26,876 nt of DNA. Origin: Tychonema litorale BBK16 (GTDB lineage Bacteria; Cyanobacteriota; Cyanobacteriia; Cyanobacteriales; Microcoleaceae). Made by a program: the position numbers and the translations under genes. Positions 12,954 through 20,794 of the stretch are shown piece after piece; position 1 is the first letter of the stretch, and every line of letters begins with the position of its first letter. The DNA lies in assembly GCF_021648855.1 (NCBI RefSeq), contig NZ_JAKJHX010000074.1, forward strand, positions 1 to 26,876. Direction: 5' to 3'. The notes below the pieces were generated by a model, which ran no database searches, had not been told where the DNA came from, and worked only from the letters and a program-made list of their open reading frames with translations.

Positions 12954-14324
12954 ATGAATCTTAAGGAAGTGTTGAAAATGGCTGACGATATCGTTTTCGC
13001 CAAAACTGGTAAGCATCTTGATGACTTACAAGAGGCGATTCTGCGAGGAACCATACAAGGTGAAAAATACAGCAAAATTGCCGAGGAAAGTCACTGTAAC
13101 GAGAGTTATGTTAGGGATGTTGGCTCAAAATTATGGCAAATTCTCTCAGAAGGATTAGGGGAAGAAGTAAGTAAAATAAATTTACGATCGGCAATGGGAA
13201 GATTTATCTTTGAAAATGTATCTAATTTTGAAAACGTAGCAATTAGCAGTTTTAACACCTGTGGAGAAGCTAGACACTCACAAAATATCCCAAATACATA
13301 CCCACCAAATCAAGAAACATCTAACTCAAAACAAACCAAAACTTCGCATCAAGACTTAAGCGAAATGCCGGAGTTGGGTAATTTCTACGATCGCACCCCC
13401 CAACTCCAAACCCTCACAACCTGGATTCTACAACAACACTGCCGCCTCATCACCCTCACCGGTATCAGCGGCATCGGCAAAACATCCCTAGCAGTAAAAC
13501 TCGTACAACAAATCAAACACGAGTTTGAGTACGCAGTTTGGTACACCCTAGACGAATTCCCCACCATCGATAGATTTCAATCTAACCTAAGACAGTTGTT
13601 TTCCCAGTCAGAAAACCCAGATTCATCCCCAACCAACCAGAAACGCTTACCACTAATTAAGTATTTACAAAACCATCGCTGTTTAGTAGTCTTGGATGAC
13701 GTTCACAACCTTTTTTGTAGTGGCGAATTGGCAGGAAAGTATAAACCAAAATATGAAGAATATCGCTCTTTATTCAAACAGATAGAAAAATTATCCAATC
13801 AAAGTTGCTTTCTACTAATCGGTTGGGAACCACCGAAAGAAGTTCCTCAACTCACCAGCGAAAATACTCCCATTCGGACTTTACAACTCACTGGTTTAGA
13901 CGCCGCAGCCGCACGGGAAATTCTCAGAGATAAAGGATTAGCAGAAACCGACGACTGCGAAGCACTCATTCACCGCTACCAAGGCAATCCGTTATGGTTA
14001 AAAAGCGTGGCGACTTTGATTCAAGAGTTGGGAATTGGCGCGACTGAGATATTAATAGATGATACCATATTGTTGCCGGAAGATTTGAAAGATGTTTTAC
14101 ATCAGCAGTTCGATCGCACTTCCGAACTAGAAAAACAAGTCCTGTCATTGTTGGCCACAGAAAACCAGCCAGTCAGCTTCGCCAAATTGCTCCAAAACGG
14201 ACAAATATCATCATCAGATTTGCTAAACGCCTTGCAATCTCTATCGCGGCGCTGCTGGATCGAAAAACAGGGAAGTCTTTACACTTTGTTACCTGTACTA
14301 AAACAGTATATCAAAGAGTTGTAA
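12954..14324 (+). CDS. STAND/NB-ARC NTPase with N-terminal HTH
   Basis: 456 residues. N-terminal HTH (about 1-85: LDDLQEAILRGTIQGEKYSK, IAEESHCNESYVRDVGSKLW), the form cyanobacterial annotation calls the vWA-MoxR-associated N-terminal HTH; then a polar linker (100-135); then an NB-ARC-like ATPase with Walker A GISGIGKTSLA (170-180), Walker B CLVVLDDVHNLF (243-254), and the GNPLWLKSVA (GLPL-like) motif; then a C-terminal winged-helix region (LEKQVLSLLATENQPVSFAK). STAND NTPases are signalling switches. It lacks the WD40, TPR or enzymatic C-terminus that many relatives carry. A TATAAT box (12919-12924) precedes ATG 12954. Confidence 0.9.
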   Translation: MNLKEVLKMADDIVFAKTGKHLDDLQEAILRGTIQGEKYSKIAEESHCNESYVRDVGSKLWQILSEGLGEEVSKINLRSAMGRFIFENVSNFENVAISSFNTCGEARHSQNIPNTYPPNQETSNSKQTKTSHQDLSEMPELGNFYDRTPQLQTLTTWILQQHCRLITLTGISGIGKTSLAVKLVQQIKHEFEYAVWYTLDEFPTIDRFQSNLRQLFSQSENPDSSPTNQKRLPLIKYLQNHRCLVVLDDVHNLFCSGELAGKYKPKYEEYRSLFKQIEKLSNQSCFLLIGWEPPKEVPQLTSENTPIRTLQLTGLDAAAAREILRDKGLAETDDCEALIHRYQGNPLWLKSVATLIQELGIGATEILIDDTILLPEDLKDVLHQQFDRTSELEKQVLSLLATENQPVSFAKLLQNGQISSSDLLNALQSLSRRCWIEKQGSLYTLLPVLKQYIKEL

Positions 14325-14330
14325 CTAAGT

Positions 14331-14362
14331 TATATCAATTCCGGTAACACCGGAATGATATA
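14331..14362 (+). terminator. Strong hairpin after the NTPase gene
   Basis: Arms TATATC and ATTCCGGT (14331-14345, one bulged A) pair with ACCGGAAT and GATATA (14349-14362), loop AAC; about 14 base pairs starting seven bases after the stop. There is no T-run, so it is either a stem that ends or protects the mRNA, or a palindromic repeat. Confidence 0.5.
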
Positions 14363-14367
14363 GAGGA

Positions 14368-14427
14368 GACGGCAGTGCCGTGTCCCTACAATATTATTTT
14401 GGGTAGGGAGACGGCAGTGCCGTCTCC
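14368..14427. repeat. Two GACGGCA/TGCCGTC palindromic repeats
   Basis: GAGACGGCAGTGCCGTGTCC (14366-14385) is imperfect; GGAGACGGCA-G-TGCCGTCTCC (14407-14427) is perfect. Both are followed by CTACA or CTCAT. Same family as 2650-2711. A separate repeat, GTGGCGACGCACCCTAC, follows at 14447 and recurs at 15806-15822. Confidence 0.75.
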
Positions 14428-14556
14428 TCATTTTGGCTATATTACTTGTGGCGACGCACCCTACGCATCAGGGATGACACAGGGGGTTTATTTCCCGGAT
14501 TTGGTATGATACAATTTTGTTCTTCAAGGTTCAGTCAAACTATTCGAGAAACTTCC

Positions 14557-15423
14557 ATGCCAAAACTTAAAGATGCAATTTTAGTTAATGCTTGCAATAC
14601 TGGTTTAATCCGAGGTTTAAATCTTCAAATTATCGCCGTACTCAACTCACTTGTTCCCAATATTCTTGTAGATTTTACCGACATAGAAGGTGTAGTTGCA
14701 GTTGGAGATAAAAATAACCCATTCTTACAGGCTGCGGCCAAAAATTCCCTAAAAATTGCCGTAGCAGAACGCCGCAAAGCTGAAGGAAACTCTGTACAAC
14801 TAATCGTTAATTCTGCCTATCGTACTGTGGCGCAACAATACCTGCTAAATCTTCAGTTTAGACAAGTTGCTGATAGCTGTGGGATTCAAGCGGTTGCGCC
14901 TCCGGGATTTAGCAATCATGAAGGCGGACTTGCACTAGATATTCAGGATTATGAAGGATGGGAACCTTATCTAGAAAAAAATAGCTATGTGTGGTTTGGT
15001 TTAAGAGATAAACCTCATTATGATTACCGCTTTTTTGCAGCTACGCGAGATGATATCGGAACTTTGGGTATTCGTGCTTTTCAAATTCTGTGGAATAAAT
15101 ACAATCTTACGGACTTGATTAAAGTTGATGGAAATTTTGGCCCTCAAACCGAAGCGCGATTGAGAGATTCAATGGCTGAAGGTTTTGGTAATCCATTCCC
15201 CAGGGTACTAAGATTACAAAAACCACCGATGACAGGGGATGATGTCAGAAAGATTCAGGAGTCTCTAGTTAGTAATAAACTGACTAAGATTGAAATTACG
15301 ATTAATGGCATATTTGATGCGGCAACTGAAGCTGCGGTTAAGCAATTTCAAGAAGCAACTAAGCGTTTGGCGGTTGATAGTGCTGTGGGTTCGCTCACCC
15401 TGAAAGCATTAGGTCTTGTTTGA
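14557..15423 (+). CDS. M15-type D-Ala-D-Ala carboxypeptidase with peptidoglycan-binding domains
   Basis: 288 residues from ATG 14557; the frame is open to a GTG at 14446 but that part is repeat sequence. The M15 zinc peptidase core shows SAYRTVAQQYLL, SNHEGGLALDIQDY (His and Asp ligands in the S-x-H-x-x-G-x-A-x-D motif) and DKPHYDYRF (third ligand His). Two C-terminal peptidoglycan-binding repeats follow (IRAFQILWNKYNLTD to VDGNFGPQTEARL, and VRKIQESLV to INGIFDAATEAAVKQFQEAT). Such enzymes trim cell-wall stem peptides or act as lytic endopeptidases. No signal peptide is visible, which is odd for a wall enzyme and leaves room for a non-classical release or a phage-like origin. Confidence 0.88.
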   Translation: MPKLKDAILVNACNTGLIRGLNLQIIAVLNSLVPNILVDFTDIEGVVAVGDKNNPFLQAAAKNSLKIAVAERRKAEGNSVQLIVNSAYRTVAQQYLLNLQFRQVADSCGIQAVAPPGFSNHEGGLALDIQDYEGWEPYLEKNSYVWFGLRDKPHYDYRFFAATRDDIGTLGIRAFQILWNKYNLTDLIKVDGNFGPQTEARLRDSMAEGFGNPFPRVLRLQKPPMTGDDVRKIQESLVSNKLTKIEITINGIFDAATEAAVKQFQEATKRLAVDSAVGSLTLKALGLV

Positions 15424-15475
15424 AAAGTTGTAGCTTTTGCGTCAAAAACTGGTATAATTTGAAGACGTGAAACTT

Positions 15476-15601
15476 ATGATTCAGACCTCTGAAATGGATG
15501 ATAATTTACGCCCCGAATATGACTTTACTCAACTCTCTGTTGTCGCCCGTGGTCAAGGACGTAAACAATCTACCCTAATAGTCCAACTGGATCTCGAATG
15601 A
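15476..15601 (+). CDS. Tiny ORF resembling the start of a cyanobacterial antitoxin
   Basis: 41 residues: MIQTSEMDDNLRPEYDFTQL then SVVARGQGRKQSTLIVQLDLE. The DNLRPEYDF opening and the Arg/Gly then hydrophobic strand resemble small antitoxins of about 70-90 residues; the usual C-terminal half after the LDLE-like strand is missing, so this may be a truncated antitoxin. A TATAAT (15453-15458) lies 17 bases before the ATG. No toxin gene is adjacent. Confidence 0.4.
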   Translation: MIQTSEMDDNLRPEYDFTQLSVVARGQGRKQSTLIVQLDLE

Positions 15602-15822
15602 TATCATAGCGATTGCGATTGCTTCGCTAAGAACTCGTAATGACATATGTATATCATTCCGATGATACTTAATATTTAAAGCAGCCTCTGTGCTTGTAAA
15701 ATTTGTTGTTGCCATTGCTCGAAAGCGGGCATTTTTGAGTTATCATCGTGTTCACTGTCAGGTGCGTCGCTCATCGATGGTCGATTTTTGTTTGTGATGG
15801 TTGGTGGCGACGCACCCTACAA
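15602..15822. other. Spacer with a tiny minus-strand ORF and a repeat
   Basis: A 32-codon minus frame, 15676-15774 (MSDAPDSEHDDNSKMPAFEQ then WQQQILQAQRLL), is open but too short to judge; it might be the end or remnant of a larger gene. TGGCGACGCACCCTAC at about 15806-15822 is the second copy of the repeat seen at 14447. AT-rich sequence around 15640-15680 shows nothing else. Confidence 0.3.
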
Positions 15823-16677
15823 CTATTTATTTGCTTGCCAGAGTTGGATTTCGTAACACAAATGCTGTTCAAAAAGTTGGCTTGCTGCCAATCCTTCAAC
15901 AACTAATTTTTTGAACCAGCGACGAAATATCCAACGCAGAAGTTTATGTATAGGTGGAACTGCGATCGCAATTAATTCTGCCACATAAATCATCGTATTC
16001 AGTCCATATCTGCGGAAACTATCGACATACAAATCGATTGTTGGCACGATATGGGCGGAGATATCTTCAGTTTTGACTAAAGTGAATCCAGCCTGGTTTA
16101 ATGCTGCGTAAAGTTCGCTAACCACATGACAATTCGAGAACATTCCCTCTGTATAATTAGCATCAGATCGCAACATATCGGCCAGTAACACATAGCCACC
16201 AGGATTCAGGATTTTGGCGGCACCGTTACCAATATCAACCGCCGACATATATTGGCTACTTTCGCTAAAGAGAATTAAGTCGTAGGATTTGGTGGCTTGG
16301 AAGTTTTCAAAGGTTGTGAGGTGGAAGATTGTGCGATCGGCTGTACACTTGAGAAAGCGCTGTTGTTGAAACGGATCGGGTGCGAGTCCTTCGACTGCAA
16401 AACCGCGATCGAGCAAATAAGCCGCATTCCCACCAATCCCACAACCCACATCCAGGATAGTCTGAGTGCCTTGGGGGATGGAATCTAACAGTTTTACGGT
16501 ATAAGCTTGCTGAGCGATTCGTAGTCGCGCTAGAGTTAATTCATCAGCGGGCACAGGTAAGGTTTCCCAATAGCCATAGTGAAGATAGGGAGATTCTGTC
16601 AGGCCGAGATAGTAATTAAGCGCTGCATTTTGGTAACGAGTTACGTTGGAAATTTCGATTGATTTTGGCTGCGACAT
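15823..16677 (-). CDS. Class I SAM-dependent methyltransferase, substrate unknown
   Basis: 284 residues. Motif I ILDVGCGIGGNAAYLLD (74-90) binds S-adenosylmethionine; YDLILFSESSQYM is the motif II/post-I strand region, ILNPGGYVLLADML the motif III strand. The opening RYQNAALNYYLGLTESPYLH then YGYWE resembles small-molecule methyltransferases of the sterol/tocopherol/glycine type, which often start with a similar Tyr-rich helix. The C-terminus is hydrophobic and basic (LLRWIFRRWFKKLVVEG), suggesting membrane contact. It lies 19 bases after the unknown 146-residue gene and shares its transcript, which probably starts at the cobalamin riboswitch upstream. Confidence 0.85.
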   Translation of the reverse strand: MSQPKSIEISNVTRYQNAALNYYLGLTESPYLHYGYWETLPVPADELTLARLRIAQQAYTVKLLDSIPQGTQTILDVGCGIGGNAAYLLDRGFAVEGLAPDPFQQQRFLKCTADRTIFHLTTFENFQATKSYDLILFSESSQYMSAVDIGNGAAKILNPGGYVLLADMLRSDANYTEGMFSNCHVVSELYAALNQAGFTLVKTEDISAHIVPTIDLYVDSFRRYGLNTMIYVAELIAIAVPPIHKLLRWIFRRWFKKLVVEGLAASQLFEQHLCYEIQLWQANK

Positions 16678-16696
16678 TGGATAAATTTAGTGAATT

Positions 16697-17137
16697 TTAG
16701 GATTTCGGGCAGAGTTGAAATTCTTCCCAGCGTTTGCATACCTGTTCATAGCACTCAACGGGCGAAATTGCCAAGTTTTGCAACAAATTGATATCAATCT
16801 GACCATTAGCAAGCAGTATAAAAATAATTGCTTTTTCAGGATCGTAGCTATCAACAACTCCCAGCAGATTGGAAACAGTGTTTTCCTCTAGTTCTAATTG
16901 TTGCAAATAAACAGTTGCTTGGTATTGAGAAATAAACTGCAAATCATACTTTACAGTATCTACGCTCCAATTGATATGATTGTTAATGGGAGTATTGATT
17001 TGGCAAACAACAATGCCTCGTCCTAGATGCCAAAAGCCATTCCATGCAGTATGTCCGATGGACAAAATATTCTGGTGAATAAACAAATTCTGCCAGTAGC
17101 CAAAACTGCCCTGCCAAACACTGTCTTTAATTCGCAT
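16697..17137 (-). CDS. Unknown protein in a cobalamin-riboswitch operon
   Basis: 146 residues, no recognised domain. It is rich in Trp, Gln and Asn near the N-terminus (WQGSFGYWQNLFIHQNILSI), has GRGIVVCQINTPI, and ends AISPVECYEQVCKRWEEFQL. No signal peptide or membrane helix, so probably cytosolic. I recall similar hypothetical proteins in other cyanobacteria but no function. First gene after the cobalamin aptamer (174 bases from its 3' end) and just before the methyltransferase. The RBS is weak (GAAAAGAA). Confidence 0.75.
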   Translation of the reverse strand: MRIKDSVWQGSFGYWQNLFIHQNILSIGHTAWNGFWHLGRGIVVCQINTPINNHINWSVDTVKYDLQFISQYQATVYLQQLELEENTVSNLLGVVDSYDPEKAIIFILLANGQIDINLLQNLAISPVECYEQVCKRWEEFQLCPKS

Positions 17138-17304
17138 TTCTTTTCATTATCCATTAAAAGTAAGATCAGATAAACACATAGCAAATTCCATCAGCGTTCA
17201 TCTGTGTTTATCTGCTGATATCTGCGGTTAAAAAATCCCAATCCAATAATTGTAAACATACTGAACTAACCATCATCCATGCCTCGCAGATGAAAACAAC
17301 AGGT

Positions 17305-17430
17305 AAACAAATCGGCGGGCATTCTGACTCAGAGACGCAATAATCTCATTACAGTTGCGGGACAGCGCCGGATTTGCACCGAACTTTCCCCCTTACGTCT
17401 GATGTGTGTTTGTCATCAGAGCCGATCGAT
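17305..17430 (-). ncRNA. Cobalamin (B12) riboswitch aptamer
   Basis: Read on the minus strand, 5' to 3': P1 arm ATCGGC (17426-17421), a perfect hairpin TCTGATG/CATCAGA, GGGGGAAAGTTCGGTGCAAA and TCC (the conserved GGTGCAAATCC is at 17380-17370), CGCAACTGTAATGAG (conserved core, 17358-17350), the B12 box GAGTCAGAATGCCCGCC (17330-17314) and the closing P1 arm GCCGAT (17316-17311). These are all the conserved blocks of the cobalamin riboswitch in the right order. It points at the 17137 gene. On binding adenosylcobalamin or a related corrinoid it would normally shut expression off. The expression platform is not clear. Confidence 0.93.
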
Positions 17431-17476
17431 ATAAGGGAATAGTAGCACTATTTGGGATCTTTGACAAAAAACTGAT

Positions 17477-17556
17477 TAGACATCTGCAATAATTCTTGTG
17501 GGGAGTAGGGGTTAGCAATCTTGCCTACCCTTAATTGACTTGTTACCAGATGTCTA
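17477..17556. repeat. 80 bp element with 10 bp inverted ends
   Basis: TAGACATCTG (17477-17486) and CAGATGTCTA (17547-17556) are perfect inverted repeats 60 bp apart; the right arm overlaps the stop of the gene at 17554. Inside is a weaker G/C-rich pairing (GTAGGGG with CCTACCC). It may be a mini inverted-repeat element or a long terminator stem. Confidence 0.5.
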
Positions 17557-17757
17557 TTTTGTTGATGGAAGTATCTGAAATCCTGCTTGAGCAAAGTCCG
17601 GTGCTTGAATCTTTACTCGCTTTAATTTAGCTAATGCTCCTAGCTTAGGCTGAGTTGATTTTATTTTAGTGAAACGTTTTACGACTTCATATAACTCATT
17701 TAAGTTTTCTTCCTCAAGTTTGTTGATTTCTTCATAGATTAGTTCTTTGAGAGTCAT
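17554..17757 (-). CDS. Small antitoxin-like protein, no partner
   Basis: 67 residues: MTLKELIYEEINKLEEENLN then ELYEVVKRFTKI and a basic C-terminal half (LGALAKLKRVKIQAPDFAQA). The N-terminal TLKELIYEEI and helical acidic pattern resemble the antitoxin at 7669 (TIKELLIQEI). A good RBS (GAGGAA) stands nine bases before the ATG. No toxin is adjacent on either side, so it is either an orphan antitoxin or an unrelated small protein. Confidence 0.7.
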   Translation of the reverse strand: MTLKELIYEEINKLEEENLNELYEVVKRFTKIKSTQPKLGALAKLKRVKIQAPDFAQAGFQILPSTK

Positions 17758-18064
17758 GGCTATTGTTCCTCAAACACTTGTTTATATAGTATCACTCTAC
17801 CGCTCAAAACTTTCAATACTAAAACAGTCACGAATGTTGTACCTTACTACATTATAGCCTTTCTCACAAAGGTGAGGTCTGCCAGATTCTATGTACATCA
17901 AGGTTTTCGACCTTTGATATATACCTCATCTATCTGAGAACCGCTATACCACATCTTGCTCTAGGCATAGCCCGATCGCCAAGATCTCCCCATTTTCATA
18001 ATTTTTTCATTATTTCTGGTTTTATGCTAAATTAAAACAATGAAAGAATTATAAAAAACCAGCA
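17758..18064. other. Leader region of mntCAB
   Basis: 307 bp without a gene. It holds a foldable segment 17871-17930 (GGTGAGGT with ACCTCATC outside, TCAAGG with CCTTTGA inside). Next to the start is an AT-rich stretch with TTTCATT (18005-18011) and AATGAAA (18039-18045) as inverted repeats around TATGCTAAAT, an extended -10-like sequence. This would suit a promoter with a manganese-responsive site (ManS/ManR control is known for mntCAB in Synechocystis), but no site consensus can be confirmed here. There is no clear RBS before the mntC ATG. Confidence 0.45.
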
Positions 18065-19042
18065 ATGAATCATCAGGCGCTCTGCCGTAAAACGTATAAA
18101 ATTGGTATACTCGGGCTATTACTAGGAGTTTGGCTCAGCGGGTGCAACGCTCAAACAACAGAGCCTCAAGCTAAGCAAAATGGCGAATCTAGCGCGACTA
18201 CCAACAATTCCACCCAGAAAGACAAAAAAGTCGTTCTCACCACCTTTACCGTGCTGGCAGATATGGCTCAGAACGTTGCGGGAGACAAGGCGATCGTGCA
18301 ATCAATTACCAAACCAGGGGCGGAAATTCACGGCTATGAAGTCACACCCAGCGACCTAAAACGTGGGAAAGATGCTAATTTAATTTTGGAAAACGGCTTC
18401 AACTTAGAGGGCTGGGCAACTCGGTTTTACAACAGTCTTCCAAAAGTTTCTCACATTACTTTAAGTGAAGGAATTAAACCGATTAATATTGCGGAAGATG
18501 CCTATCAAGGTAAACCCAATCCCCATGCTTGGATGTCGCCCAAAAATGCTTTGATTTACGTCGAAAACATTCGGGTGGCATTAGGAAATCTCGATCCAGC
18601 TAACGTTTCAATCTATGATGCGAATGCGGCAAAATACAGTGAGCAAATTAAAGAAATTGATACCAAACTTAAACAAGCTATTTCAGCCATTCCCCCGAAC
18701 AAACGTTATGTAGTAAGTTGCGAAGGTGCTTTTTCCTACATTGCCCGCGATTACGGCTTGAAAGAAGTTTACATTTGGCCGGTCAACGCAGAACAACAAG
18801 CCACACCGAAACAAATTGAACGGGTGATTAATACGGTGAAAGCAAACCAGATTCCGGCTGTATTTTGTGAGAGTACCGTCAGCAATGAGGCACAGCTTCA
18901 GGTAGCAAAGGAAACCGGGGCAAAATTTGCCGGGGTGTTTTATGTCGATTCCCTGTCTCCCTCCGATGGCCCAGCATCAACCTATCTTAAGTTACTTGAA
19001 TATAACATCAATACTCTGATAAAAGGACTACAGAGCAAGTAA
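18065..19042 (+). CDS. mntC: Manganese ABC transporter solute-binding lipoprotein MntC
   Basis: 325 residues. Lipoprotein signal peptide with lipobox LSGC (Cys27). The cluster A-I metal-binding fold shows H89 ([13 protein letters not shown]), H154 (PNPHAWMSP), E220 (VSCEGAF) and D295 (FYVDSLS); these are the same residues and numbers as the Mn ligands known for Synechocystis MntC, and Cys219 and Cys268 sit where that protein has its disulfide. It captures Mn(II) in the periplasm and hands it to MntB, feeding photosystem II assembly. First gene of mntC-mntA-mntB, 13 bases before mntA. Confidence 0.96.
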   Translation: MNHQALCRKTYKIGILGLLLGVWLSGCNAQTTEPQAKQNGESSATTNNSTQKDKKVVLTTFTVLADMAQNVAGDKAIVQSITKPGAEIHGYEVTPSDLKRGKDANLILENGFNLEGWATRFYNSLPKVSHITLSEGIKPINIAEDAYQGKPNPHAWMSPKNALIYVENIRVALGNLDPANVSIYDANAAKYSEQIKEIDTKLKQAISAIPPNKRYVVSCEGAFSYIARDYGLKEVYIWPVNAEQQATPKQIERVINTVKANQIPAVFCESTVSNEAQLQVAKETGAKFAGVFYVDSLSPSDGPASTYLKLLEYNINTLIKGLQSK

Positions 19043-19055
19043 AGGAGAAAAAAAG

Positions 19056-19832
19056 ATGAATGAAATCGGCATTGATATTGAGAATGTGACGGTTGCTTAT
19101 CACGGCAAAGTAGCCTTACACAGCGCCTCATTGCAACTCAAAGCAGGGACAATTTGTGGTTTAGTGGGGATGAATGGCGCGGGTAAATCGACTTTATTCA
19201 AAGCGATCATGGGCTTTGTAAAGCCAAACACTGGACGAGTTTTAATTAATGGTTTGCCGATTCGTCAAGTCCAAAAAAGCAATTTGGTTGCCTATGTACC
19301 TCAGTCGGAAGAGGTAGATTGGAATTTTCCGGTAAATGTTTATGATGTGGTGATGATGGGACGCTATGGCTACATGAATCTGTTGCGGATTCCCCGATCG
19401 CCCGATAAGCAAGCGGTGCGAGAAAGCTTGGAAAGGGTGGAAATGTGGCAAATGCGCGATCGGCAAATCGGAGAGTTATCAGGCGGACAGAAGAAGCGCA
19501 CTTTTTTTGCGCGGGCATTGGCGCAACAAGCCAAAGTTTTACTATTAGATGAACCCTTTGCCGGAGTCGATATCAAAACCGAGAAAATGATGATTAATCT
19601 GTTGATGGAATTGCGTCAAACAGGACATACAATTCTCGTTTCGACCCATGATTTAGAATCTATCACCACATTTTGTGACCAAGTAGTATTAATTAATCGC
19701 AGTATTCTCGCCTATGGTAATACTTCAGAAGTGTTTACCGAGGAAAATCTTTCCCGTACCTTTGGTGGTTCTGTTGGCGATTTCTCGTCTGCAAAAACTC
19801 GGTTAACTCAAATCAATCAGGAAGAAAAATAA
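19056..19832 (+). CDS. mntA: Manganese ABC transporter ATPase MntA
   Basis: 258 residues, complete ABC ATPase: Walker [10 protein letters not shown] (about 39-47), Q-loop [10 protein letters not shown], signature LSGGQKKR, Walker [13 protein letters not shown] and H-loop STHDLES. RBS AAAGGAG precedes the ATG at good spacing. It powers Mn(II) uptake with MntB and MntC. The stop overlaps the permease start by one base (TAATG). The name follows cyanobacterial mntCAB usage; in other bacteria the corresponding ATPase is called MntB, MtsB or ZnuC. Confidence 0.95.
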   Translation: MNEIGIDIENVTVAYHGKVALHSASLQLKAGTICGLVGMNGAGKSTLFKAIMGFVKPNTGRVLINGLPIRQVQKSNLVAYVPQSEEVDWNFPVNVYDVVMMGRYGYMNLLRIPRSPDKQAVRESLERVEMWQMRDRQIGELSGGQKKRTFFARALAQQAKVLLLDEPFAGVDIKTEKMMINLLMELRQTGHTILVSTHDLESITTFCDQVVLINRSILAYGNTSEVFTEENLSRTFGGSVGDFSSAKTRLTQINQEEK

Positions 19833-20689
19833 TGGATTTAATTCAGTGGTTTGCCGCACCGTTGCAGCATGAATTCATGGTGAAGGCAATTTTAGTCAGT
19901 GCTTTAGTAGGGCTGGTTTGTTCTGCGCTTTCGTGTTACATGACTTTGAAAGGATGGGCTTTGATGGGTGATGCGGTTTCTCATGCGGTGATGCCGGGAG
20001 TTGTAATTGCCTATGTGTTGAATATTCCCTTGGCTGTGGGGGCTTTTGTGTTTGGGGTTGGTTCGGTAATTGCGATCGGCTTTATCAAAGCGAAAACTCG
20101 TGTTAAAGAGGATACAGTGATTGGTTTAGTGTTTACAGGATTTTTTGCCTTTGGTTTAGTGTTGATTTCTAAAGTCAAAAGCTCCATTGATTTAACACAT
20201 ATTTTGTTTGGCAATGTCTTGGGTATTTCGGATGCAGACATTCTTCACACTGTAATTATTAGTGTTGTTACTTTAGTGACTTTGGCTATTTTACGCAAAG
20301 ATTTAGTGCTATTTTGTTTTGACTCGACTCATGCGCGATCGATCGGTTTGAATATTACTTTTCTCTACTACATTTTGCTGTCTTTGCTATCTCTCACCGC
20401 CGTTGCGGGACTTCAGACTGTAGGGATTATTTTAGTGGTGGCGATGCTTGTGACTCCGGGGGCTACGGCGTATTTATTGAGTGATAATTTTGACCATATG
20501 ACGCTAATTGCGATCGCAAGTGGTGTCTTTTCTAGCGTCATGGGAACATATATCAGCTATCACATTGATGGTTCTACAGGCGGGTGTATTGTGGTGCTGC
20601 AAACGCTGTTGTTTATGTTGGCGATGATTTTTGCCCCGAAATACGGGTTATTAGTTAGAGGGAGGAATTCTGGGGCGATCGGCGAATAA
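19832..20689 (+). CDS. mntB: Manganese ABC transporter permease MntB
   Basis: 285 residues, ABC-3 family inner-membrane permease with about eight or nine hydrophobic segments starting at LVSALVGLVCSALSCYMTLK. The EAA-like cytoplasmic loop region is around DSTHARSIGLNITFLYYIL, and VGIILVVAMLVTPGATAYLL is strongly conserved in the family. The ATG overlaps the mntA stop, and the gene order C-A-B matches Synechocystis. A two-part palindromic repeat follows its stop. Confidence 0.95.
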   Translation: MDLIQWFAAPLQHEFMVKAILVSALVGLVCSALSCYMTLKGWALMGDAVSHAVMPGVVIAYVLNIPLAVGAFVFGVGSVIAIGFIKAKTRVKEDTVIGLVFTGFFAFGLVLISKVKSSIDLTHILFGNVLGISDADILHTVIISVVTLVTLAILRKDLVLFCFDSTHARSIGLNITFLYYILLSLLSLTAVAGLQTVGIILVVAMLVTPGATAYLLSDNFDHMTLIAIASGVFSSVMGTYISYHIDGSTGGCIVVLQTLLFMLAMIFAPKYGLLVRGRNSGAIGE

Positions 20690-20717
20690 AGCAGAAATCA
20701 ATTATCTTTATTTCTTA

Positions 20718-20763
20718 GTCCGCGGAGGCGGACTTCGTTTGTGTAGCAGCGGTTTCAACCGCC
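20718..20763. repeat. Double hairpin after mntB
   Basis: GTCCGC-GGAG-GCGGAC (20718-20733) and GCGGTT-TC-AACCGC (20749-20762) in tandem, 29 bases after the mntB stop. It is a dispersed repeat type in filamentous cyanobacteria and may also act as a terminator between mntB and the convergent Uma2 gene. Confidence 0.7.
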
Positions 20764-20794
20764 GAGTGATGCCGAGTGATAAAGAGGAAACAAA

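Noticed and set aside
17490..17530. GGGGAGTAG near 17499, resembling the first motif of the yybP-ykoY manganese riboswitch, close to a Mn transporter
   Set aside because: The second conserved motif and the overall three-way fold are absent, the neighbouring gene reads on the opposite strand, and mntC is over 500 bases away.
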